Below the pieces are notes generated by a model. It had not been told where the DNA came from. It made no database searches and saw only the letters and a list, made by a program, of their open reading frames with translations. The position numbers were made by a program, and so were the translations under genes. Below are positions 12,267-23,675 of a stretch of DNA of 64,000 nt, in pieces. The stretch covers positions 203,295 through 267,294 of the forward strand of contig MU385894.1 in assembly GCA_022497145.1 (NCBI GenBank), given 5' to 3'. The stretch comes from Rostrohypoxylon terebratum. Taxonomy: Eukaryota; Ascomycota; Sordariomycetes; Xylariales; Hypoxylaceae. The number at the start of each line of letters is the position of its first letter. The stretch's first letter is position 1.

Positions 12267-13629
12267 TCAGACTCCATCTCCAAACTCGTAGACGTTGGTC
12301 CATCGCTACAAAATGAGTTAGCATGGCGTCCAACTAGATTCTTTCCTCTTCGTTCCAATTTCTTTTTGACTTACCTTATCGTACGGTCTCGATGAGTCTA
12401 CAAATCTCAAATCCGTACCGAGACGGATTACATTCTTCGGGTCCTTGTTGATCGTTGATGCGTGAATCTTCCATGACAATTAGTCATTATCTAGGTAATA
12501 TGTCCCTAGGTGCTACGTGTGGTACTTACCATGTATGGCGTATGCAACACGACGTCTCCCTTTTGAGTTGAAGTTAGTAATTTCCCTTCGCAGCCAGAGT
12601 TTAAAGGACCATCTCTTGCAATAATAAATGGGCAAGATGGACCAGATTCCAAAGAGAAAGAATAATCGATATTACTTACGGCCTGGTAGTCTGTGACGAG
12701 CCACCTTCTTCCGTGTGCAGCAGCAAATTCTTTTGCGCCGTCTGCAAGTAACCCGCCGCCCATCATATTCTTATTGAACGCGTTCTTGGCCTCCTCTTCT
12801 GTCAACCCCGTCTGTCTTGCCTTGTCATAGAATGCTTTCTCTATCTCTTGGCCCAGTGTGTGTCCATTTTCCAGATAGATAAGGCCACCGCCGTCCAAGG
12901 CTATGTCTCCCATGGGGACCCAAGCAGTCATGCTAGTATCTTCGCCATGTCGGAGGAATATCTGATCATAATGCACACCAATCGCCTTGTTCTGTGGTGT
13001 GTTGTTTCTGAGAAGTGACCTGGTGAGACCGAGAGTATTCCCATCGCCCCACCCCGTGATCTTTGCAATGAATGAATGGAGCGCCGGATGCTTACAGAAC
13101 CCATCTTTATACCAAGGTTCCGAGTGAGCTTTCAATGCAAGGTCCACGAAAAGACCACCTCGAGGACGTCCGTTAGCGTCAGCGAAACCTGCACCTCTTT
13201 CGTTTGTTAGAACTCTCTGAGGCGTACTGGATAGTATTTACAAATTATTCACATACTGGTGTAGACTCATTAGCGATATAGTATTCATCTAGAAAAAAGC
13301 CTACTTTCGACAAATGCACATACCATGCCAGGATAATCTAGCTTATCCTTTTTTTCGTCGAATATACCTTCGACCGGGAGTGTTCCCGGGGCAAGGACAC
13401 CGCTAGGTGCTAGGTAGGTAAAGTAATCCTCTCTAGCTTTAAGGACATCGTCACGGGGAAGGAGGCCTTTCAGGAAAAGATAACCATCGCGCTCGAACCG
13501 TTGACGCAACTCTTCCAGAGGCTCATCAGGAAACGATGCCTGGAGGTACCCAACTTGATTTGAATTTAGTAGCCCATCATTGACATACAGAGGAACTGAA
13601 GGGGTAGATGGTGTGGTCGAATGCGGCAT
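12267..13629 (-). CDS. Phytanoyl-CoA dioxygenase (PhyH)-like Fe(II)/2-oxoglutarate oxygenase
   Basis: Minus-strand gene of about 370 residues. Clear exons: 13629 to about 13305-13324, about 13194-12530, 12467-12375, 12305-12267. The double-stranded beta-helix metal ligands are visible: His and Asp of VHYDQIF and the distal His of TPYMIHAST; a later Arg (IRLGTDLRF) fits the 2-oxoglutarate-binding position. PhyH enzymes hydroxylate lipid or secondary-metabolite substrates; the substrate is unknown here and no cluster partner adjoins. The first intron is odd: the strong donor GTATGT after codon 102 does not join in frame with either AG near 13195-13198; using the weaker donor at 13304 (GTAGGC) or one at about 13319 (GTGCAT) restores frame. 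The upstream start at 13629 is the first ATG. Confidence 0.8.
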
Positions 13630-14289
13630 GGTTAGTGACAGAGATTTAATGTAGGTAGTGATAAGTGTAAGAAATGTAGTAAAATATACTCAGTTGTTTG
13701 TGAAGGCTACTGATTGCTATCTTCTTCCACAAGAGAAGAACAATACCTAGGTATATAATGAAAGGGTCCTACGGATGTGTCATAGGAGATATATGGGATT
13801 GACGGAGAGCCTCCACATATCATTGCCACTAATTTTGGCTTCCCCTCAGCATACCGGAGTAATTCAACCAACCATCTCAATTCTAGTCTTCCATTACCGG
13901 CAATACTGGGAGCTTATAATTGGCCTTCTATCTGAACTATAAGATCACAATCCAGGTTTCGGTGCTTTGATATAGCGAACCTTGAGATACTTTCTCTGAT
14001 AACGATCCTACTCACTTGAACTGGAATGTCCGTGGAATCGGATGTCGGACCCCTCATCAAACCCCCACAATAGCTTCTTTTAGCCAATATCGATTTTTCT
14101 ATGTGCTGAATAAGAGATAGGGACCTAAAAAGATGGCTCCTGCATCAGAGAGCTATTTACCTTTCTTGCAACTCGAAATTATCATCCATATCATCTACAA
14201 GACAACGAAGGCTCCCAGGGGATAAAAACAAACGTTCACAATCAAACAAACAAAGCCTATCTATCGGACGACTTCTAGAATCGAAACGC
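13630..14289. other. Gene-free region between dioxygenase and transporter remnant
   Basis: 5' flank of the dioxygenase gene and upstream flank of the decayed sugar transporter. A short ATG-started frame at 14132 runs about 30 codons and stops; it may be a remnant of the old transporter N terminus, but it shows no family motif. Confidence 0.45.
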
Positions 14290-15418
14290 GACCAGCAAAT
14301 CTTTGTTATGTGTATTTCCTCACCGCGTTCGTTTCGATTGGAGCATTGCTATTCGGCTATGGTAGGTTTGAATTAGAATAGATGATCTTGTCTTGAAAAA
14401 GGTAGTAATGTTATTGAGATATAGATCAGGAGTCATCGTGGCGGATGCCAGGTGGATAGACTAGTTTCGCCCGGCCAATAGCTGGGTGACGGGAAAGCTG
14501 TTACTGCGGCAACAGTAAGCAAAATCCAGTGTTCTCTTTATCCTTTCCAGGAGTTATCTCTACTTAGGTAGTTGAGCGTCCCATATGCTGTATTCCACCG
14601 GCCCGTTGAGCAATTACTCATTTGAATTGTTATAGTGGCGTGAGATGTTCAAACGGCCGATATTACAACGGGTTTCCCTGCTTGCTATGGGTGTACAAGC
14701 CTTTCAGCAGATGACAGGGACTAACTCTATTCTATTATACTATCAGTAGGTTTCTTTATCTATATCATACCAATCATATAGGTACTAACGAACCATTAGC
14801 TATCGCTCTTTGAACGAAGGGGGGTTTCTAACCCAAGAACTGCGAGCCTCGCTACCGGAGGGGTTGGAATTGTCCTATTTGTCCTTGCCTGGGTTCCAAT
14901 CTTCATTTTTGACCGCCTCGGACGTGAGACGTGGCTCCAGATTGGACTAGTCGGAACGTGTTGCGCGATGATAGGAATCATCGTCCTACAGTGGCACGCC
15001 GAGAGAAGCCCGGCTCACAATGGGAACTATGCTATTGTCGCTTTTCCGTACTTATTCAGCGTATTCTTTAATATAAGCTGGGGCGTTGGAAGCTGGACTT
15101 ATTATGTATAGGGCAAAGGGTAACGCCTTGCTGACGGCGAGCCTATGGCTTAGTTGCTACGTGGTTGCTCAAGCAAGCCCTCTTATAGCTACCGCCATTG
15201 GCTGGGGTATTTATATTCGCGACATATGCAAGGGGTAAGCTCGTTGCTCGGCCTGTGGTATTCATGAGAAGAAAGCTAACGGTCATAGTGGAAACGAAAG
15301 ACAAGACGCTTGAGGAAATGTCTGCTCTCTTTGGCATCGAAAGTGCTCTGGCAAGAAGCAGCGGATTGGATGTTGACGCCAAAAGCATTGATTCACATCG
15401 AGGAGATGATCCAACATG
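14290..15418 (+). pseudogene. Decayed MFS hexose transporter
   Basis: Fragments of a sugar porter appear in order on the plus strand but in changing frames. TM1 ending in ALLFGY (about 14300-14360) is followed by GVIVADARW and RPANSWVTG pieces. After a missing segment that should hold TM2-TM6 and the central loop come the QRVSLLAMGVQAFQQMTG and TNSILLYY stretch (14640-14745), a long TM8-TM10 stretch (GGVGIVLFVLAWVPIFIFDRLGRE and ISWGVGSW; 14840-15105), a stop, then NALLTASLWLSCYVVAQASP and IGWG, and finally ETKDKTLEEMSALFG to a stop at 15418. At least three frameshifts and a large internal deletion make it non-functional. It belongs to a different sub-branch from the intact transporter at 612-2762, so it is not a tandem duplicate of that gene. 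Confidence 0.85.
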
Positions 15419-15511
15419 ATTGACTTGTGTCTTAGGTCTACGAGATGGACCCCCGACAGAAAAGGGGTCGTGGCTCCAGAATCACGAAGCGCAGCCCTCG
15501 CTTCTCCTTTA

Positions 15512-15861
15512 CTAAAGCTTGTCTAGTTGTGCCTTGTACCCCACTAACCCCATTCCCATTTTCAGTAATAGTGACCGGTACAATACATGTGAGGCACTAG
15601 AACGCCGGGTGGATTGATGCGCTGAAGCAGCTTCGGTCCCATTCTCATCGCGCAAAATTTCGTCCACGTTTCGAAGGTTCTGCTTTCCCTTCTCGGAGAC
15701 TCCTCGATTCTTTGACTTAGAAGCTTGAACTTTGGAATGGTTTTTATTGTCGAAGGCTTGATCGGATCGGGATACTAAGGGATTTTGCCCTGGATTGCAT
15801 CGCCAGCTCCGCGAACGCGTTTGTGGCCTGTTTCGACATCTTCAACTATTACCTTGGACAT
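15512..15861 (-). pseudogene. Possible small conserved gene, frame broken
   Basis: On the minus strand an ATG at 15861 opens a hydrophilic frame (MSKVIVEDVETGHKRVRGAG...) that stops after about 30 codons; a second frame directly after it continues with Lys/Ser/Asn-rich sequence (SKNRGVSEKGKQNLRNVDE) to a TAG at 15512. The RGAGDAIQGKI and EKG...NVDE pattern resembles small hydrophilic fungal stress-type (CsbD-like) proteins, but this is recalled similarity only. No GT-AG intron joins the two frames. It could be a broken gene or chance. Confidence 0.3.
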
Positions 15862-16985
15862 GGTTGAGACTTTGGATGCATTATTGGTTGAAAAGGTAGG
15901 GTTTTAATTATTGCTTGTAGCCTTAGGTGATGATAGAAATTCGGAGCCAGGATGAATAGGTAGGTAGGAACTTATACACTAGGTTTTATTCGTATTAGCT
16001 CCAAGAAATTGGTATCCGCCGAGAATGACAGTGACGTACAATATACGTCATATATCTGTCACAGAATTGCTGCTCGCAAACATCCAGATTCGCCATTATG
16101 GAAGAATAGTATTAGCGTGTAAAGTAACCCCTTTTCTCTCTAGACCTTTTTATTTCCCGCTCGTTACGAAGTATTAATTCATAATAATGTCAAATTCATT
16201 ACGATTATCAACATGACACAACAGAATATTCAAATAATCGACCAATGAAGGCAGCTATGGTATTGAACAATAACTCAATTAACAAAGCAAAGCACTATAA
16301 CTTCTTGTCTATGTAAAGAGAGAATACGAAGGGTTATCGATATTTCAGCTGGCCACAGCAGGCGGAGTTTTAGAATTTAACTTGTTTTTAGTAAAATGCG
16401 GAATGTATACTTACATCTACACGATGTTAATCGACCTTTCTTCAGGCTATGCATGTAGGTAAGACGTGTTTCAATGGAGGTTGAAGGAGAGTGCTGACCG
16501 GTGGTCGGAAAATAGTGTTATCCATCGCTCGCCTCCATATTTTCACATCGATCGCAGGACTAGACTGGGCGGTGGAAGGCAAGTAACGAGCCTAAATAAT
16601 GAAACGCTGAGAGATTAAGGTGACTGTGGGTTCAGCGCGCCGACTGCGATGTCGATCATCCACAGCACATAGGTTCCACATATACAGGTATCCCATGGAG
16701 ACGACCAATCGGGTATATCATGAACTGCCCTACGACGGGGTATCGCCAAGAACCAAATATCCTCCTCGTGTTCTCCGCCTCGTATTGACATCGCTAACTG
16801 CTCGGATCGAGCCCGATTATGTAAAATTGCCACCAACGACGGCTTGATCTGAAAACATCGTGTGAGTGTGTGAGTTTGATACCCTAGCAGGCAGTATATA
16901 TTGGGCGTTGTTTCTCACATGTTTGGTTCAACCTCGCTCATCACCCAACTCCATCGGTCACGATCAACACACAAAGCCGCACAAC
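15862..16985. other. Gene-free region with promoter of the PhiA-like gene
   Basis: No gene recognised. A TATATA element at 16895-16900, about 90 bp before the ATG at 16986, is a plausible TATA box for the PhiA-like gene, and the leader between them is C-rich. The frame upstream of 16986 is also open from 16866, but the predicted signal peptide begins at 16986. Confidence 0.5.
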
Positions 16986-17620
16986 ATGTTCTTCAACATC
17001 TTTGCCGTCGCAGCCTCACTCCTTCTAGGAGTGTCAACCGCCTTGCCGCAGGCAACGGAAGGACCGCTTTCGCCTGATGCCAAGTTTTCGCTGATGGCCC
17101 TCCGATCTGCCAGCGAGGTTCACTTTGCCAGTTTCGAGGCCGCCAAAAGCAACATCTTCCTTCATCTGCCTAGCCAGAATGCGTCTTGCGACGCTGGCCC
17201 GGCTGAATATGCCACATTCTACCTCCAGGATGGTGGTCTCTACCTGTACACAGCCTCCACGACGCCTCAGCAGCTATTCGCCGACCGATCCGGAATGGGT
17301 ATGCTTCATTTTCATAAATTCCATGGTAGCCATGACTGTCGCTCACATTTCCATTCGCAGGACAAGGCACGTTTGGCTACACGACTGGCGCACAATCCGC
17401 TCCCCGAAACGGGGAGAGGGCCGGTTTCCAGCTCGATGAGAACAACGACCTGACGCTGGATGGCGCTGGCTTCCTTGCCTGCCCCAACAGCATCGACGGC
17501 GCCTGGAGTGTGTGGGTTTCGGCTGGGGTCGAGAAGCCCGCCGGAAACGAGGGCTGCCTCGGCATTTCGGCTCGCGCTGTCAATGCCCCCAATCCGAACG
17601 GCTGCCTCTACTCGGAGTAA
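16986..17620 (+). CDS. PhiA-like secreted cell-wall protein
   Basis: Two exons (16986-17298 and 17361-17620) encode 190 residues. An N-terminal signal peptide (MFFNIFAVAASLLLGVSTA, cut near ALPQA) is followed by the PhiA-type arrangement: MALRSASEVHF near residue 38, a QDGGLYLYT strand, GYTTGAQS after the intron, a DGAGFLACP element, and a GCLGISARAV element near the C terminus. PhiA of Aspergillus is a small wall protein needed for phialide and conidium development and associates with secretion stress. The length matches the family. The start at 16986 is chosen over an upstream in-frame ATG because it opens the signal peptide and follows a TATA box and C-rich leader. Confidence 0.75.
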
Positions 17621-18132
17621 TGAGTTATATGGCTGAAATCTATATCATTGGAGCTTTTGTAAATAGGACCTGATACTGATACTGAGTGCCGTACGCGGAG
17701 CTGCACATAATGTTGTTAGAGTCATGGTTAGTCTGTGGACGATGGGAGACTATGCCTTAATCTTCTGAATCTGTATCCTGCGATTGTTACGATAATATAC
17801 TAGAAAGGATTCATCGCTCAATGCTTTGGTTCCTGACTCGCCCGTCATCGTTGAATGGACGTCTAGCGCGATGAATATAGATGTGTACGGACAAAGACTG
17901 TTTGGCGTGTAGGTAGATGAAGAAAACCCAAGGATATTTTAGGTACGGGTAGTTAGACATAACCTGAAAATCACGCGAATATACGAGAAGATGGCTGGGT
18001 GGGGGAAACTATCTGAATGTAATTCATCGCGAAATGCTCTATGTCAAGCCATTACAGGCTGTTTATGGTGCCTACTGACGCAAGATTTACTAACCCTTCC
18101 CTCACGACTCAACTTCATCGGAGATTGCGAGA
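17621..18132. other. Convergent 3' flank, nothing recognised
   Basis: The 3' ends of the PhiA-like gene (+) and the small nuclear protein gene (-) converge here. Unique sequence without repeats or open frames of note. Confidence 0.5.
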
Positions 18133-18813
18133 TTAATCGACAACGTCCTCGGGGACTCCTTGCTCGTTGACCTGAAAATCCATCTTCACGACATCTTCGT
18201 CATCCTCTGAGTAGTCGGGCTTGGCGGCTGCCTTGTGAAGTGCGCCCTTCCTGCCGCCAGAATGTTTAACGCGGGAAGGTGTAGCGAGGCTGCTGCTATC
18301 GCCCTCGTCACCGCTCATGATCTTGCGCTTGCGCGAGGCAGGGGTGCGAGGGGCCTTAGCCTTACCCTTTGGGGTAGATTGGACCGGGGTGGATGGACCT
18401 TCGCCATTATTCTTCTCCTCGGCGTTGATAAGATCAACCTTTTTCTTGATATCTGGGTTCAATAAGTTAGATAATGACAAAGTTCAGTCCCGAAAAGAGG
18501 AGAAGGGAGGAGGGGGGGGAGGATGTTCCATACGAGGTGATGAATGCTTCACGAACAGAGTTCAGAATTACAAGGTAATGAGACTTACTACTGATGAGGT
18601 TGATCACGCTTTTGTAATTGGTGTAACCAGCAAGTTTAGCTAGCTTGACGTAGTCAACCTGGTGATTGACCAAAGTGAGAATGCGCTCGAGGTATTTAGT
18701 AGATGATGAAGACGGAAATAACTTACCTCAGGTTGGGTCTTGAAACAGAGCCATGCTAGAGCAAGCACCTTAGCTTCTCTTTCGGTGATTTCTTTCTTGC
18801 TCGTAGGGGCCAT
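18133..18813 (-). CDS. Small basic/acidic nuclear protein, conserved in fungi, function unknown
   Basis: Three exons (18813-18727, 18658-18589, 18452-18133) give 158 residues. The N-terminal 60 residues (EITEREAKVLALAWLCF, then VDYVKLAKLAGYTN) form a compact predicted helical unit of a kind frequent in small fungal nuclear proteins. The remainder is disordered with basic patches (GKAKAPRTPASRKRK, a likely nuclear localisation signal) and an acidic stretch (YSEDDEDVV). The domain plan resembles a miniature histone-like or chromatin-associated protein, but no biochemical role is known to me. All intron borders are GT-AG and keep frame. Confidence 0.75.
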
Positions 18814-20284
18814 TGTGGCGATGTCAATGCGCGAAAGGCGATTGGAGTTTGAAGATGTAGTTCGCAAGATGTCAGTACTATCATATGTTAGAAGTGAAAC
18901 GGACATATAGGTAAGTTCGAAGAAAAAGTACCAGGTAGTAGTTAAAAGCTTCAAGGCTGGTTAAAGTTACTGATGTGCGTGAAAGCCGATTAGGATTGTA
19001 CGAGGTAGGAATGTCGAGTATCGATGAGACCCGGATGTGAATAGGGTTTGTGTAGGTTACTAGTAAATAGTCAATACGTTAATTAGAAATGTATGTGACG
19101 AGGAGAGTAATAGAGTGTGAATATTCCAAGTTAGATGTGGAAGGTACCTACCTACTACGTAATTGCTGATAGTTACTATGTAACTGGTAGGTATGACTTG
19201 AGTACCGGGTGGTTGAAGTTGTGATGATGGACGGATGGATGTGATTGTCTAGTTGCTTAGGCGACCTGACTACCTACCTACCTATCTATTAGGTACAGGT
19301 ACCTATGTGGACAGTACTTAGGTACCAGGTCGGGTGATGTGGCGAGGTGGATGAGGACGTGGTGGAGGAGACAGCAGTAGTAGTGATGGTCAACGATGAA
19401 TCATGAATAACAACACGTTGATATTCCAAATTTTTACTAGGTATAGACGACCACAAACAGCAACGGATTAAATCGCATTAATCGTATGAGAAAGCAACGA
19501 CACCCATAGATACCTAATTAACAAACTGATGTTGTCCTTTGAACAACCTTAGGTGTCAAGGTACCTACCCACTTGATAGCCCACTTGGTAAGGATCTATA
19601 TGGCAGACATGGGAATTCTCGAGAAGTAAAACCCTGAAGCAACCTTGAAGCGACCTCGAGTCAATCGATTCTCTATACCTCCCTCATACCTGGAGAAGCA
19701 AATGACGTACCTACCTCCATGTTCATTATATGCGCCCAGCCTCATTTACTCTCGACCGAATCTTACACCCAAATTTGATTGCTCAGCCATTAAGTATATT
19801 CCCGCCTATTGCGTTTGTGGATAGGGACTCATTCTCCGACAATTCAGCTGCCAAATGAAGCAGTTTAGTCGGGGTTGGTTTATAGAGGGCTCATTTACTT
19901 CCGAGTTGCCATCCGTCGCTCGCGCACAGGAAAGGCTCACCTTGGTTGCATGATAATTCCCTACATTCGGAGCGTATAAGCTACACGTGAAGCCAGAAAT
20001 TCTCAAGACGAAGTAGTAGCTTATAAAAGGTGCAATGGACCCACCTAGGTATAATGTAAGACCTACATGTAGGGTCCTAGGTAGAGAGGTATGCTGATTA
20101 GGTATGAACAGTTTCAGATTCGTTCAGCCTTTGCTAGGTACCTTGAGTACTTATTTTCAAGTGTTATAACCTAGGAGACCTTTGAAGTGCTATACATTTT
20201 AGTTCCGTATCGCGCGTCTTGGTAACAGTATCTATAGATGCAGATACTTTCTTACTCAACACAGGCTTCGCATTTGTCATGAAT
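18814..20284. other. 1.5-kb gene-free region with TAGGTA/CCTAGG motifs
   Basis: Promoter side of the nuclear protein gene, followed by DNA rich in TACCTA/TAGGTA runs (19143-19190, 19270-19335, 20040-20090). A frame at 19806-20006 (-) has no recognisable feature. No RNA gene seen. Confidence 0.5.
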
Positions 20285-20895
20285 CTATGAGCAGATCGAT
20301 GAGCCTTGGTCTCGTAGTTCCTCGGTTGCTTCAAGATTGAGTGTATTCATAGACACGCCGAGGCACCTTCCTCTCAACCGCCACCTCGTCCGGGCAGGTC
20401 GGGATACGCTCTGACGCAAAAGGATATCAAGCACTTTCCTTCTCCACGGTGCACTTATTGGATATCCACGCCGTTGGGTGGGACTATTGCCGATACTAGC
20501 CCCTAGCGCCCTCCATGCTAGCACGTCCTTTATGGTCGCCAAGCAGGTCTCCGTGAAGCTCGACCCCCGATTGGCCTTGTTTGGGCTTGACCAGAACTGC
20601 CAGACCGGAGTGGACCGCCTGGGAAGTCGTGCCGCCAAGGGTGTCCGTGGGGTTAGTTGGATGTTTGCTTTCCGCACGAGCGGGGATGGGGGTAGTACTC
20701 AGGTCGCGGTTGAAATGAGTTTTCACGTGGCGCGGTGCCGGCAGCTTGCTTCTCCATGTGGAATTCAGGGACGGCATCTTTACCGAACTTGACACCGGGT
20801 TTGTGGCCAGTAGTCATGAGGGGTTCAGCGGGCGGGATACGGCTGCGGAATTCGCCTTGGTTGGCCAAGGATTCGGCATTGCGCATTGCTGACAT
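20285..20895 (-). pseudogene. Frameshifted small conserved fungal gene
   Basis: The ATG at 20895 starts a hydrophilic protein (MSAMRNAESLANQGEFRSR, then TTGHKPGVKFG and VPEFHMEKQAAGTAP) of a family of small fungal proteins whose next part normally carries TDTI/TLGG-(A/T)TSxxVHxG and GQGxTSxELHxDG motifs. That continuation is present (TDTLGGTTSQAVHSG, KQGQSGVELHGD) but in a different frame, ending at a stop near 20496, and a third frame carries a possible tail (LGASIGN). No intron with GT-AG ends joins the first two frames, so at least one indel near 20700 is needed. The gene is either decayed or the assembly has indel errors. Family function is unknown to me; the composition suggests a stress-related disordered protein. 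Confidence 0.55.
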
Positions 20896-23675
20896 TGTAT
20901 GCTTTGTGACGGGTTGGTAGACGATACTATAGACTATAGTAGCAGTAGTAGCTTGATGCATCTCACAACGGTTTCTTAGGTAGGAATCTACCTATGGTCC
21001 TATGGGATGAGAATGAGGGAAATGGAATTTGATTGCAGAGCTTCATACCTAGGTCCTAGATACACTATAATAGGTACTATATATATATATACCTATATTT
21101 AGTATCGGGATAGTCCCCTCTTGCTACGAGATGAACTCGCTATCTGCAACTGATTTGATTGCCACGTTAGCGAGCGACGTGCAGTACTACTCTCTATTCT
21201 CGTCATCTTGGGCTCATCTTAATCGATGCTTAATTGTAAGCCGAAAAGTTGGATACTCGTAGCTGCCATCGATTAAAATAATCTGTTAAATAGGTATCTA
21301 AAAATGGTTGCTTGGTGAACTTCGCCAAGGCACGACCTATTCATTTCAAGGTTGCTTTTGTTGCTCTACGTACGAAGTACCTAGTAGTAATACGATATTA
21401 CCTCACACCAAGCGGACATCGGTTTTTTGTTAACGAAGAGTACGTTACTAAGGGCTGGTCAGTTGGTCGGCGGTTGCTAGAATGAATTCTTCTTAACTCG
21501 AATTGGTAAGACCTACATGTTCTTGGTCAAAAATTGATGGTTGCATTGTGGGTAAGTACTAAGGCAGAAGGTACTGCTACCTGCCGCCTACTACCTACTA
21601 CCTTGCAGATGCAGGAACACAGAAAACAAAAGATTTCCAAATTTCATTTCTAAACCAAGCAATTCAGGTAACCAAGCAGCCGGGTAATTACCTCTAATCA
21701 TTTACCTAAGTAATACTAGGTAGTGTGCACAACAATGAATACATCAAGTACCTACCTATATGCATATTAGTTTAAAGTTCTCTTAGAAATCAGCCTGAAC
21801 GTACTAGGCGTCTTAGGTATAGGTATAAGACTTAAGTATTGTATTGTCAGTAGTACTACTACTATGTATATAGACAGTACCTACTACATGCACATGTGGT
21901 ATGTAGGTGTTTAATAGTTACCAACCTAGCGGATACGAACAACAGGACGGCACGGGGCGGGGGTCTAATAAATACGAGAAACTGGACGAGAGGATTAGAC
22001 CATTGATTAGACTGTGGTTGTAGGTATCCCATAAACCTGGAAACGTTACAGTTCTCTACCTAAGTCCTGAGTTAAGGCTGTCTATTTCCTGTCTGCTAGC
22101 CCTAGGTAATGGATCCTGAGTCTATGTTGTGCCCTGCATTTAAATGCACGCACTTTACTAACAATGCTATTTCCACGTTTCAAAGTGTGTCTACGCGACC
22201 GGTGAGTTGGTTGATCTATTACTTCGTAATCCAAGAAAAAAAAAACAAGAATATCTAGCAAACTCAATTCCACCACCCACTTGCGTTGGTAATGGACATT
22301 TCAGCATATTAGCGTATCTCACAGACGAGGCGCTAAACACAGCCTCGATATCCTGCCGATTGTATCAACGAAATCCATGTGGATTTCGAGTTATTCAACT
22401 AGGTAGGTATGTTGTACCTGTCAAGCCATTTAACTAGCAGACTGGACAGGTCAGGTAAATACCTAGGTCTTTACTATGTAGTAGGTAAGTAAAAACATTC
22501 CAAAATGCATGCGCTATTACTTAGCACTGCTTAATTGTTCAAGTACCTATTGTTAGTAATTCAAATTAGTATCGGATGAGGTATGGCAAAATAAGAAAAC
22601 CTATGTGCTATGTACTAGGCAGCTAGGTAAGCAAGGGTACCTAACTGATCTAGTATTAGGTAACCCCGGAGATCTCTCGATCTACCTACCTTAGTAGGTA
22701 GGTACATAGGTGCTACATGTACTGCATAGTAGTACTCTGTATTGTACAATACAATACTAGGTAGGTACCTACACATGCATCCATGGATATTAGCTGCACA
22801 TGTGGATGTAAGCCTTGGACGGGTCCTGGAGGGTACCCGGTAATATGGACCTTGCCCAAGTGATCGACATCAGTCTCCAACACTTACTTACACTAGTACC
22901 CTCTGCATTTCCCATGGATGTCGTTGCCATTGGCTACCGCAGCAATCTGACAATCACAACTACATCCGCAACAACAAACCACACTTTCAGCCTTTCCCTC
23001 TTTCTAGGGACACCTTACTACCACTAGTACTATACTCTCACGTTTCTCATCTTGTTTTGCTTTTTCCTCAACTAAATTAATTCGACTGTACGTGCTCCGG
23101 TTATCAAGCTAAGTATCTAGGATTCTAGGTATACACAAGAGAGCCGGACAACATAGCGGACTTGATCGACTGACATCCGTAGCAGTCGAGTGCATGCATG
23201 CATAACGCGGACTCGGAACTTAGAAACAGGTTCAGTTCAAACCTACTTCCCACTTGAACTATCGCTATTCCTTATTCTATTAGTGTATGTGTATACCTAC
23301 CTATTTATGTCAAATTGTCAATACTACTGTTGTAACTGTTGTATACTAGGTATGTCATCCATATTTCTACATAATAGACAGTACAACAATACCTATATAA
23401 TATAGGTACTACCTACCTACTATGTAGTAGTAGGTAGAAACTGGGAACATCTTGAAATGTTCAGGTCAAAGTACATCCGTCTCATCTCGTATTGGTACGG
23501 TTTGTTACTATGTACTTAAACACTCCCATGCTCTTTCTTTGTTACGCCGTCTTGCTTTTAGTCTTTGGTTATTGACCCACCTACGCAGGACGGTCCTTCT
23601 TCAATCCTAGTTGTGTGCTTGTTTGGGGGCTTAAGACGGGCCGTTGCCCTCTATTTCTGAAATATTTCTGAAACC
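20896..23675. other. 2.8-kb gene-free region, motif-rich
   Basis: The longest gene-free stretch of the window. It holds an AT repeat at about 21079-21091, many TACCTA/TAGGTA/CCTAGG motifs (21050-21100, 21580-21610, 21715-21765, 22440-22480, 22680-22780, 23395-23440), and towards 23675 the pyrimidine-rich promoter of the GH17 gene. Open frames here are short and made of the repeats. Possible loci for non-coding RNA cannot be judged. Confidence 0.5.
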
